Origin: Anaspis maculata
Taxonomy: Eukaryota; Arthropoda; Insecta; Coleoptera; Scraptiidae
Direction: 5' to 3'
DNA: 64,000 nucleotides
Assembly: GCA_949128115.1 (NCBI GenBank)
Contig: OX421964.1
Span: forward strand, 19,182,892 to 19,246,891
Positions 1 through 9,227 of the stretch are shown one piece after another; the first letter of the stretch is position 1; each line of letters opens with the position of its first letter. Both the position numbers and the translations under genes were made by a program. A model generated the notes under the pieces. The model saw only the letters and a list, made by a program, of their open reading frames with translations, was not told the DNA's origin and made no database searches.

Positions 1-149
1 CTTCCCCTGTTCTCTCTAGTACTTCTTTTTCTGATGTTTTCCATGTTATAATTATTGTTATTTTGTTTCCTATTTTGTAATACTTCATGTTCACACAATG
101 ATAATTTATGACATATCTTACATATCATACATATACAGTCAATGAGTTG

Positions 150-740
150 ATCGCAGTGACTCCCGATCACCAGTGAATATTTTAGTGAACAAAAACAGAA
201 CGATCGGACATCTAAAACAGAAAACAGACATTGGCGATTCTCTGTTTTCAACTCCTTCGCCCCCACTCTCCCCAACTTTGAATTTTCAAATTGCACCGCC
301 TACTTTGCAATACATTTATATCAAATTGAGAAGAATAAAATTTTCTATCTGGAAGAATAATTGAAACATTTTCAGCCCCTCCCGACATTTTAAGAATTTT
401 TGGAGAGAAAGTGAGGTTTCGAAACCGTCGAAAATTTTTTTGTTAGAAAGAAAATTCAATTACGTTCCATTCGATGTATTACAAAGAAGGTGATGCCATT
501 TTAAATTTTAAAGCTGGGGTATGATACCCAAGAGGTAATAAATTTGAGTAGCACTTTTTCTACCGACAATTTTCATTCTCCTACATGAATATAATGTGGG
601 ATGAATTAATAAGTTGAAATTTCAAAAGAATTGAGGGGTCGAGAATATCAGACTGAACACTTATGAAATTTTAGAGCATTTTAGAATTTTAGAAAAAACA
701 GGGGTGAGTTGAAGAAATCGAAAGTTTTGTTGTCAGCGAC
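150..740. repeat. Diverged, truncated copy of a modular foldback repeat
   Basis: This stretch matches, with many differences, the modules of the palindromic element at 48325-49406: an 'actcccgat...agtgaatatttt' start, a C-rich 'cgcccccact' box, an 'attcaatt' box, then the inverse module ending in 'gcactttttctacc'. It lacks the last inverse module and clear termini, so it is an old truncated copy. The short open frame at 173-364 lies wholly inside it and has no protein features. Bases 1-149 and 741-1139 hold nothing I recognise. Confidence 0.55.
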
Positions 741-1139
741 TTTCCTCAGCGGTTAGTAAATAAGAAATTGTGCGACGCCCTGTATATGGCATACTTTAAA
801 CCAAATAACTATTCTCTTATGCAGAGTTGAATTCCACGGAGAGCGTGCTATGATAAGTTCTAAGTTTTGAAGCGGACAGTAAAAGACAAAGCCATCTTAC
901 TGGGAAATTGAATTATTGTACTTGTTGATTTTTTCGACAGATCATTTGTCAAAGAGACCATCAGTGTAACATCTCAATGAGCACAACATCGTTAATAGAG
1001 CGTTTGAAACAGATAGGAAACAAAACGTCGGAAATGTTCATAAAATAACGCTGAAGAAACGGCCGGATGTCGCACGTTTTAACGTTTTTGTTAACGAAGT
1101 AATGAACGTTCATCAAAGTTTTAAATTTTAACCTTCAAC

Positions 1140-1321
1140 TACTCGCGCGTATTTTATACACCATTACCAGAAAGGGCCCCATTCACTGGAAAAACTAGCA
1201 GTTTTCAACATAGAATAGTCACTTTACATAAATAATGTGCGGGATAAGAATCAAAGGGAATAACGAATAAATCAATTAGGGCCCTTTCTGATACTGATGT
1301 ATAAAATACACCACGCGAGTA
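1140..1321. repeat. Short inverted repeat (about 42-bp arms)
   Basis: Arms at about 1140-1181 and 1279-1321 are imperfect reverse complements, both containing TATTTTATACA and AGAAAGGGCCC. A third related arm fragment occurs near 3075-3110 (tgtacaaaatacaccatcagcgcgag), so this piece belongs to a larger broken inverted-repeat family. Confidence 0.55.
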
Positions 1322-2761
1322 TAATCAATTTCACGGCTATCTGCATTAGAGCAAGCTATGGAAAAATTATTTTTTGTTGGTAGGAATGAGTAGGAATCCA
1401 TAACCGTCGTCGCAGATGATTTGTGTAAATGTGGTGTGTGAAAAGGTTAGGTATTGTGGCATTTGTGGCAGATGTCACCCGTCGCGTGGTGTGATGCACG
1501 TCAAGTCAAAATGTTTAGTTTATTTGGGGAAAACAAATAAACGCGTGTTCCTCGGAGTGTAAATTTGCTGGACACCGTCTTCACGGGTTGGTGGCTCTTT
1601 GCTTGTGCTTTGGTAGTGGCGGCCAGTGAGCCAGTGTATAAAATGACTCCAAAGGAAGTCAGTGGCGGCAGTAAAGGGAAGTAGGGCTGATAGTAGGAAG
1701 TACTACGTGCTCTACAACACTAAAACAGCATACAAGCCAGAAGAAGATAAAGAAGGGAATACATACATGAAATGCTCAATAATTTCATGTTGAGAAGATC
1801 TTCCAACACAGAGTGCTCCCACGCGTCGTGTCTCGACTGCCTTGTCTTGTACAGTGCAACTCCATAAATCAATGTTCATGGAAGCGAATTTTCTCAACCT
1901 CACTGGGGCCACTGGACAGGCATTTTCATTAAATTTTCTTCCCTTTAGTGCTGTCGCTGACTCCTTTTGGCATCATTTTATACACTGGCTCACTGGCCGC
2001 CACTACCAGAGCACAAGCAAATAGCCACCATGCCACTAACCCGTGAAGACGGTGTCCAACAAATTTACACTCCGAGGAACACGCGTTTATCTGTTTTCCC
2101 CTCGGTTTTCCCCAATAAAAGTAAACATTTTGACTTGACGTACATCACACCGCGCGGCGAGTGACATCTGCCACAATACATAACCTTTTCACATACCACA
2201 TTTACACAAACTATCTGCGACGACAGTTATGGATTCCAAGGATGTCTATACTACTGGCTGGATAAGAAACTTCGCCGCCATCTTGAAGCTTGATCAAACC
2301 CTGTGCCCGTCGAAATTGTCATCGTGACATTCGTGGCGGACGCCTCCAGCTTCTTGGTGCATCCATGGCGAATTATTGTTGATTATGCCGGGCAAGCCCA
2401 ATAGTGTTCACAACAAGCGGACCCCGCAACATAACACACTTTTTGTTGCAGGAAATTGACTAATTGCTATCATTTTACAAGACCAGGCCCATACCGGGCC
2501 TGGCAGCAAACTTCTGAACGACAGTTTCGAGTGTGCTCCGACTGAACGTCACTATGGTTACGGGTCGCGGATCAGTCGCGGATGATGACACTTCACCCGT
2601 CGGGATTGTCAAATCTCGGCTTCACCTTTCTACGTCAAAACCGGCGAAGCTACTTGTCCAGTCAGTATAGACGTCCTTGATGGATTCCTACTCATTCCTA
2701 CCAACAAAAAATAATTTTTCCATAGCTTGCTCTAATGCAGATAGCCGTGAAATTGATTATA
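1320..2761. repeat. Foldback (long inverted repeat) element with an insertion in its right arm
   Basis: The left arm runs from about 1320 to 1690. The right arm runs from about 1910 to 2236 and resumes at 2688-2761. Outer ends read ATAATCAATTTCACGG on the left and its reverse complement on the right. The right arm is interrupted by a separate 443-bp element at 2237-2679. No transposase is visible; the small open frames at 1712-2164 lie within the arms and loop and have no recognisable domains. Confidence 0.75.
2237..2679. mobile_element. Non-autonomous TIR element with 8-bp TSD (hAT- or P-like)
   Basis: Ends are CAAGGATGTCTATACT and the near-perfect inverse ending in AGTATAGACGTCCTTG. The flanks 2229-2236 and 2680-2687 are both ATGGATTC, a perfect 8-bp duplication. 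The opposite arm of the host palindrome supplies the uninterrupted empty site. An 8-bp TSD fits hAT or P elements. There is no coding capacity. It contains GCCGCCATCTTG at 2274-2285, the same core seen four times in the palindrome at 56.9-59.0 kb. Confidence 0.8.
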
Positions 2762-3537
2762 GTTGAAAAATTTGACCCATGACGTTTGAAGTCTGACCAG
2801 TGAATGATGCCCAGAAATTAAATTTTCGATTTCAAAATCATCCATTATGTCGATCAGTATGAGAAATGCCTAAACACCCTCATCTTGTAGAAAGTAAACT
2901 GAATTTTGTACACCACACGGGAACAGCCCAAAGATCAAATTAGGATTCCGGGACTACTCGCTTTCTGCAGTGACAGGACTAACATTACCTTGTAGCTGAC
3001 ACTCCAGTTGTTGGTTAGATAGAACCCATTGATGCAATGACACTTTTGAACAAAAGTGGCGGCTAATTCGAAGTCAGTGGTGTACAAAATACACCATCAG
3101 CGCGAGCAGTTAAAGGTTAACGTTTTTGAAACGTCAAATCAATTGTGTTCAAAACTTACAACGGACGTTCATGAGGCGTTATCTTCAGCGTTTCTGAGGT
3201 ATCAAATAACCGTTGACGTCTTCAAGCACAGTTGATTGTTGCACGTTTGAACGTTTCACGTTTCTGTTGATGCCCTTTTAAACGTCTTTTAAATCTCATT
3301 TACAGCGGTTTTGGAACGTTGAGCGAAACGCAAACGATTTTGAGAAGTAATACCTTGAAAATACGACAAGAAATCAAGTCAGGAACAAATAGCAGCTTCA
3401 GGACGAGATTGAGTTGCACTCTTGTATTCACTTAGACTGGGCTCAGCCAAAGCGGTGAGTTAGAAGTCAAAGCGTCCTCTCTTGATGTGGTCTTGACTTA
3501 CCGGAAAAACTTTCACATTTTAGGGCCGTCATTTCTT

Positions 3538-4290
3538 CACAATAATATAACGCTTCACTCTTACGTCTTTAGAACGTTATCATCAAAACTAAAATTGAAC
3601 TCTTATTTTCCAACCAGATAATTTTTATGACAACCATATATTAATAGCGCTTTCCTATATACGCCTTGGAAATGTTCCCGTCGGAATTTGAAATTAAACA
3701 TTTATTTTTCAACCAAAGATTTTTTGAATCATCACGAACGCTAATCAAACGCTTGTCAATTTTCCAGTCAATATTCAACAATCATTTTTTGACAATGATT
3801 TAAGGCTTTATATTGTATATCTTGGAAACGATTCCATTAAATTAAAAATCAAACGTCCATTCTCTAGCCAAAAACTATTTTGAATCCGTCACCAATAATT
3901 AAACATTTTCCAAGTTCAGTTAATCCAACAGACCAACAATCATTTTTCAATAATAATATACCACTTTACCTTGTGCGTAGTTTTCAAAAATTTCGTCATA
4001 AATATTGAAATGAAAGCTCATTTTCTATAATTTCTAACCACATGCATTTCTCAACGATGATTAAGGTGCTCAAGCTCCATTCAATCAACAAATTTTATTT
4101 GACAATAATGGATGATTCACTTTCAACGTCTTGGGAACGTTTACGTCAAAATCAAAATTGGATTTTTTTCTCACTTAAAATGGTTCAAGAACCATCTTCA
4201 ACGCTGAATGAACGTTTTTCAAGCACCGTCCAAATATTGGTTGCCAGTTCAACTTAGAAAAATCGTTGGAATACAACCATCAAACGTTTA
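3538..4290. repeat. Degenerate tandem repeat, unit about 155 bp, about five copies
   Basis: Units begin near 3640, 3776, 3934 and 4086 with a 'caac(a/c)a' start followed by T-rich text, an 'acgtcttggaaacg'-like box, and an 'aaattgaa...ttattttc' box. Spacing varies (about 136-184 bp) and copies are strongly diverged. The upstream 2770-3537 has scattered 'aacgtt' words but no clear unit. Confidence 0.5.
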
Positions 4291-4414
4291 TATCGTGTGA
4301 TCAAATGAATTCTTATTTTAGGTAGGCTGTGGCCTAGCCAAACGCAGCTTCGCACCCCTGAATTTGACCAGGCCACAGCCTACCTAAAATAAGAATTCAT
4401 TTGATCACACGATA
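4291..4414. repeat. Perfect 45-bp inverted repeat with 34-bp loop
   Basis: Bases 4291-4335 and 4370-4414 are exact reverse complements, starting TATCGTGTGATCAAATG. The loop is 4336-4369. I found no mismatch in the 45-bp stem, which stands out against the diverged repeats around it. It could be a recent foldback duplication or a source of a small-RNA hairpin. Confidence 0.9.
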
Positions 4415-5010
4415 CAAGATACAAAGATGAACACGGTTCTTCACCGTTCATTTTTTCAAATACAGGCTGTCTATAATAGTGTATCCAAACGTCTATTGGA
4501 AATAGCTCAGAAGATACTAAGGAACCTGTATTTTTTTTTCCAAAAGCTCAATCTTAACCGATATACAACTTTCCAAAATTCAACTTTCCTTATTGCATGG
4601 TTTTTCATGAATAGTATTTTATAAACGGGTCGAGGTATTCAGCGGAAATTCATAAGAGACTTGTTTTGAACGATTACTTCCACTTATTAGTTGAATCTCA
4701 CTGAAATCCTACCAGTGGCAAAAAAAAATAGGTTTTTTTCGAATGCCGAAAAAATGTAGGGGTCTGTTGGTTTCTACTGGGCTATCTACCATAGGCGTTT
4801 TGCTATTTTATCCTGAACACCCTGTGTATGAAAGAAAAATTTTTTTGAGAGAGTTTTGGTGAACTTTTTCATAAAACTTCTTGTGCAGACTGAATCATGC
4901 ATCAGTAAAAATAAAAAACGTGACGACTTGAAAAAAGTAGATTTTTGTTTATTCACGCTATAAGTATGTGGCGGCTCTTATATGGGCATGTGACGGAGGG
5001 ACTGTTGTCT

Positions 5011-5082
5011 CCCCCGATAGCTTAGTGGTTGAGAGTATCCATCCGGCAAATGGAAGACGCAGGTTCGAATCCTGCTCAGGGC
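5011..5082 (+). tRNA. tRNA-like sequence (probable tRNA pseudogene or tRNA-derived repeat head)
   Basis: Box A (TAGCTTAGTGG, 5018-5028) and a perfect box B (GGTTCGAATCC, 5062-5072) are present. The T arm pairs perfectly (GCAGG/CCTGC) and the anticodon stem pairs (TCCAT/ATGGA). A TTTTT run at 5089-5093 would serve as a pol III terminator. Against a functional tRNA: the anticodon loop CCGGCAA lacks U33, and the acceptor stem pairs only 5 of 7 positions. The locus sits inside an 11-bp inverted repeat (4988-4998 and 5094-5104). I favour a pseudogene. Confidence 0.5.
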
Positions 5083-5104
5083 AGACACTTTTTCTCCGTC
5101 ACAT

Positions 5105-6311
5105 CGCGCCATAAAAACTTACAGGATGTTTCAGGAGCAAATCGACGTAAGGGTAGGTCAAGTTTCTTATGACTAATCGTAGACTCTGTCTTCGGTAATT
5201 TTCTTATTCTGAATCAAGGTTACAGGGTAATTTATATAGTAGTTCACAGGATTTTTCAAGAGAAATAGTCATAATTTTGAGCTTTACACCTACTTGATTG
5301 CACATTCGTCAGTTTTAGTCTGCAGGGTGTATGATCTAGTATACCTTCCTGGAATATAAGTATCTGATACCTGAGACTTGATTTTTGATTTTGTTTTAGT
5401 TAGCGAAAGTTTTCTGTTGCAAAGAATTGATTATTTGACCCTTGGTCGTTATTCTTTTCTAAGTCAATTTTGCGACCAAAGTATAAAAACATCTTGAAAA
5501 CACAGAGGTTTTTTGACAGTCATTCCAATGAATGTAGATATTGAATACATGACCTCGTCGGGTGGTGCGCAGCGCAAACCGGCCAAAACCCCTTGGAAGA
5601 CCTAGTGGTTAACCCACCCCCTGGGACTGCCTCTCGCTTTGCTTCGGGGGGCTGTTGGTTTTATTTTGTACTCTTTTGTTTTCACAGGGCCTGACCTGAC
5701 CTGAAGACCTTCCCTTATACGACTTATACTATGTCGTAGAAGTCGTATAAGAAGCTTAATCAAATGGTGGGTCCCGGAAGTCCAGATCAACAAGCAAATT
5801 TTTTTTTGGTCATTGGATTGGTCACTGAGACCTTTATGGTTTCATGGTTTGGTCAGAAATTTTGAGAAGCGATATCTTTGGATCGGTTCCACGCGAATGA
5901 AAAGGAAACACTGAGACCAGACTTGAAAAATTACCCCACCTTTTTTTGTGAAAAAAGTACTTGATTTCCCTCGAATTCTCGAAAAACTACTAGCATATTT
6001 TGAGAAGTTAAGAGAAATTCTACAGAAACAGCGTTCCAATTGGAACGAAACATACCAGTCGGTCTGGCAATATAAAAATTTGGAACTTGAAAAGAAGCTG
6101 AGATTTTTTAAGTGAGCATCAAAATTTTAAAGCAATCTACTAAATACAAGCGTTTATTTTTTTTGTAAGTGGGCCAAGTTTTGATGAAAAACAATTTGAA
6201 CAAAATAAATGAGGTGGAATCTTTGGGTTTATTATGCAGATACATACAAGTTGTCTACTATTTTTGTCAGAATTGGATGTGAGAGCATATCCAAGTGGTT
6301 TGAATAGTCTT
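5105..6311. other. Stretch without recognised gene
   Basis: No domain-bearing frame is visible. It contains a 12-bp perfect stem at 5714-5725/5740-5751 (CTTATACGACTT and its complement, 14-bp loop) just after a GC-rich patch at 5550-5710. The minus-strand frames at 5602-5793 and 5842-6039 have no recognisable motif. Confidence 0.4.
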
Positions 6312-6679
6312 TTAACACGTTCACTGCATTTTTCTTACCAGGCCATTTATGTCATGTTATAGTGCATTGAAAACTAAGTCCTCTGGCATAGATCAAAGTT
6401 CGAAATACACCTTGGTTTTTCGAAAAATTACAAAAAATTGAGCCCAACATAATAATTTTTTGAGGGCCAAATTTTGCATATATCAAAAAATCAAAAAGAT
6501 TGCCATGCTCCTGTAACCTCCTAGGCCGTGATGGACCGCTGCCATTGTCGATATATAGCGAACTTAAGCCAGGAACCTGAAAAAATTGAAATTTCCTGCT
6601 GGTCCCATGGGACCAGCGCGGCCTGGTGGAGCTTCACGCTACTGGTCCCATGGGACCAGCGTGGCAGTGAACGTGTTAA
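6312..6679. mobile_element. piggyBac-like MITE with TTAA target duplication
   Basis: TTAA occurs at 6312-6315 and 6676-6679, immediately flanking inverted ends CACGTTCACTGC and GCAGTGAACGTG. TTAA duplication is the hallmark of the piggyBac superfamily. Two strong palindromes built on GGTCCCATGGGACC lie near the right end (6598-6617 and 6642-6659). There is no coding capacity; mobilisation would need a transposase from elsewhere. 6680-7323 holds nothing recognised. Confidence 0.75.
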
Positions 6680-7820
6680 GTCGACTGGTTGCTCCTGAAA
6701 TGTCAGTGGCTCTGTATTCGGCTTCTAATCAGTCAACAGAGGTACATATTTGGTAGTTTTTTAGAAATCTGATGCCAAAATGTACTTTTTTGGTAAAACA
6801 AGTAATTTTGGTTCAGTCTGGAATCTTTGTGCCCCAGAAGGCACTCCGATTGGTCACATCAAAGGAATGCTGCTAGCAAAATATCAGTGGATTATGTCGA
6901 ACCATCCCAAGAAAACTTGTCCCCAAAATGTCTGATCACTCTGTACCTACTCGATTACTAAGTAACCAGTGGCTGAGAAAAAGTACGCTTGTTGATCTAG
7001 ATTTGCCTTGACTGTTTCGATCCACCATCAGACTATGTCGTATAAGTCACAAAACACACTGTATACAGGGCATCACGGCAGACCTATTGCCCTTCAGAGT
7101 CTTCAAAAGCTCTATTCATACTCCAGAAGGTCTCTAGATCAAACATTTTTTTAGGTTTACATGCAAAAAGAAATTCGAATCGAAGCCTTATTATCACCAT
7201 TTTTCTGTCGTAGAAACCAAAATAGGAGTATGTTCAATCTGCATTTTCCTCAATCAGAACCTCGATCAGAACTTTCAGGAGACTCCGCCATCAAAATTTG
7301 CAAGATTGAAACTGAAACACCTAAACTGCTCACAAATTGAAGTGAATATTTTCAAAAAAGGTTTTTTTTCAAATCGCCAGAAAATTCTTGAAAATCACTC
7401 GATTGTGAAACCGCTTGCACTGTTTTGAGGGAAAATGTCAATATTTTCAAGAACTACTGAAGTCCTCCACAAAAATCACATGGATTTTGTCTAATACAGG
7501 GTGAAGAAAAAAGTCGTTCAGTTTTGTTCTTTTTTACTCTCGCGCAGAAGATTGTTCATCCACCCTGTACACCTATATTCACTTGGATCTTATAGTCTGT
7601 AACTTATGTAACTCGTCAGTTTTTAGTTTTTTGTTTTCCGTCGCGTACTTACCGAAATATAGCTTTTTCACTTTCCAAAGTCGTTTTATCGATGAATCTA
7701 CTAAATCCGGGCGCTACTGGATTCTTTTTGTACTAAGCAATGCCACTTGGTACTTTAAGAACGATTTTTTGCGCAGATTTCAAAATTAACAGAGGTATGG
7801 CGTCTCAACCATCTGACGTA

Positions 7821-8189
7821 TACAGGGTGTCGCAAAAAAAAATCATTTATGAGATTCATTTTATTTCGAAATAATCAGTAGCAAAATGCCGTGGCAAAGA
7901 TCAACTCCAGGTGAGTTCGGTATCGTGGCAAATATCTTGCGGAATGGTACAAGGCAAAGAGAAATTGCCAATTTGGTGAACGTATCACAAAGTGTCATCG
8001 GTGGGCAAAGAGACGACTCCAGGCCACTGGCAGTGCCCGAATCACACATGGAAAAGGTCGCCCGAGAATAATTCCAAATGGGAGATCTCTTTTTGTTAGA
8101 CATAAAATTGTGAAATTGAAAAGTGAAATTTTCTACAACCTGTAATAAGGTGTCAGAAACAAATTTCTTTGTTCATGCGACACCCTGTA
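7821..8189 (+). mobile_element. Short Tc1/mariner-type element with TA duplication
   Basis: Termini are TACAGGGTGTCGCA and TGCGACACCCTGTA, a perfect 14-bp inverted repeat. The element is flanked by TA at 7819-7820 and 8190-8191, as in Tc1/mariner insertions. At 369 bp it is an internally deleted, non-autonomous copy that keeps only the start of the transposase frame. Confidence 0.85.
7886..8110 (+). pseudogene. Tc1/mariner transposase N-terminal relic
   Basis: The frame opened at 7886 contains a helix-turn-helix like that at the N-terminus of Tc1-type transposases (text 'NGTRQREIANLVNVSQSVIGG', about residues 20-40). After that the reading shifts by one: the next frame reads a GKGRPR motif, typical of the linker between the two DNA-binding subdomains. 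The DDE catalytic domain is absent because the element is only 369 bp. This is a relic of the element that moved itself. The identification rests on motif recognition, not alignment. Confidence 0.6.
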
Positions 8190-8457
8190 TATTTTTATGT
8201 AGTCTTCCATTTAAAATCTGCTCGAAAAATCGTTCTGAAAGTACTAAGTGGCATTGTTTTGCGAGTCCCAAAAAATCCAGTAGCCCCCTGGATTTATTCA
8301 TCGACAAAATGACTTTGGAAAGTAAAAAGGCTATATTTCGAAAAGTACGCAACGGAAAGCAAAAAGATAAAAACTAACGAGTTTCATAAGCTACAGACGA
8401 ACATGTTTTCTATACCGGTACCAGGGTTTATTCAGAATATTTACATTGTAAAATTAA

Positions 8458-8997
8458 TCATAAAAAGAAAATTTCTTCGAGCTCTCTACCGGCAGGAAGT
8501 GTACCCATAATCGAGGTTGCATTTCCCCTTTGCAAAGTTAAACTGATAATTTGGATTGGATAACTTGTCGCTCTTCTTTCACCAGTTTGGTCTGTTATCC
8601 TCTTCCCTATTTCCTTTATCAATGAAAGGCCCTCACATCCCCATACTCCGCTTGTTTCCAAAGCACTTGGAACAAAAATAAAACGTTCTTGTAACAAATT
8701 GTAAAAGTTTTTCTTCCTTTCTTCGGCACATCTTGCTGCAAGACCTGGGCAAATCGCAGATGATTTGATATATGATGGTGCAAAACACTGCCTTCGTGCC
8801 TTCGTGCCACTGCCTGTGTCACTACATGTAAAATCCCATACTAGTGGCTTTCCTCTTTTCCATGGAAATAATGAAATTCCATCGGGCCGTTTACCGTCAA
8901 CGTTCGAGCATCCCACTGGTTCCAATATCGAAGGCACACCAGCGGATCTCAAACTATAAGATACAAGTAAATATAGATGTACAGAGTGGATTAACAA
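8458..8997 (-). CDS. 179-aa ORF resembling a PD-(D/E)xK-like domain of invertebrate retroelement origin (fragment)
   Basis: The protein reads 'SAGVPSILEPVG' near residue 18 and 'GKRPDGISLFPW' near residue 35, followed by 'WDFT' at 54-57. P38-D39 and D55 form a PD-x15-D pattern. That resembles the PD-x12-14-D signature of restriction-like endonucleases in R2-type retrotransposons and the wider PD-(D/E)xK fold. I recall similar sequences as repetitive uncharacterised proteins in many invertebrate genomes, often near retroelements, but cannot name the family. The first ~14 residues come from the foldback arm, so the start is chimeric and the domain is probably truncated at its N-terminus. The C-terminal 'LQRGNATSIMGT' also looks conserved. 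The frame is otherwise unbroken. Function unknown; not shown to be expressed. Confidence 0.5.
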   Translation of the reverse strand: MLIHSVHLYLLVSYSLRSAGVPSILEPVGCSNVDGKRPDGISLFPWKRGKPLVWDFTCSDTGSGTKARRQCFAPSYIKSSAICPGLAARCAEERKKNFYNLLQERFIFVPSALETSGVWGCEGLSLIKEIGKRITDQTGERRATSYPIQIISLTLQRGNATSIMGTLPAGRELEEIFFL

Positions 8998-9227
8998 TCT
9001 CCTGCATCAGATTAAAAAAGAACAAAACTGAAAGACTTTTTTCATCACCCTGTATTAGACATATCCATGTGATTTTTGTGGGGGACTCCAATAAATCTTG
9101 AAAATATTGACATTTTTCTTCAAAACAGTGCAAGCGGTTTCACAATCGAGTGATTTTCAAGAGTTCCCTAGCGATTTTAAAAAAACCTTTTTTTAAAAAT
9201 ATCCACTTCAATTTGTGAGCAGTTTAT

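Larger units (their letters stand above)
7595..8398. repeat. Middle foldback element, split by a Tc1/mariner relic
   Basis: Left arm (about 7595-7788) and right arm (about 8206-8398) are imperfect reverse complements. Both include gtctgtaRcttatg at the outer end and an 'actactggattctttt'-like internal box. The short frames 7583-7789 and 8123-8377 are just arm sequence read in opposite senses. The spacer holds the element at 7821-8189. Confidence 0.7.
7324..9227. repeat. Outer foldback element of a three-level nest
   Basis: Arms at about 7324-7595 and 8955-9227 are imperfect reverse complements. They start with aaactgctcacaaattgaag and continue through a nested TACAGGGTGAAG...CTTCATCACCCTGTA-like pair near 7496 and 9053. 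Inside lie a second foldback (7595-8398), a Tc1/mariner relic (7821-8189) and a 179-codon minus-strand ORF (8458-8997). Confidence 0.75.
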
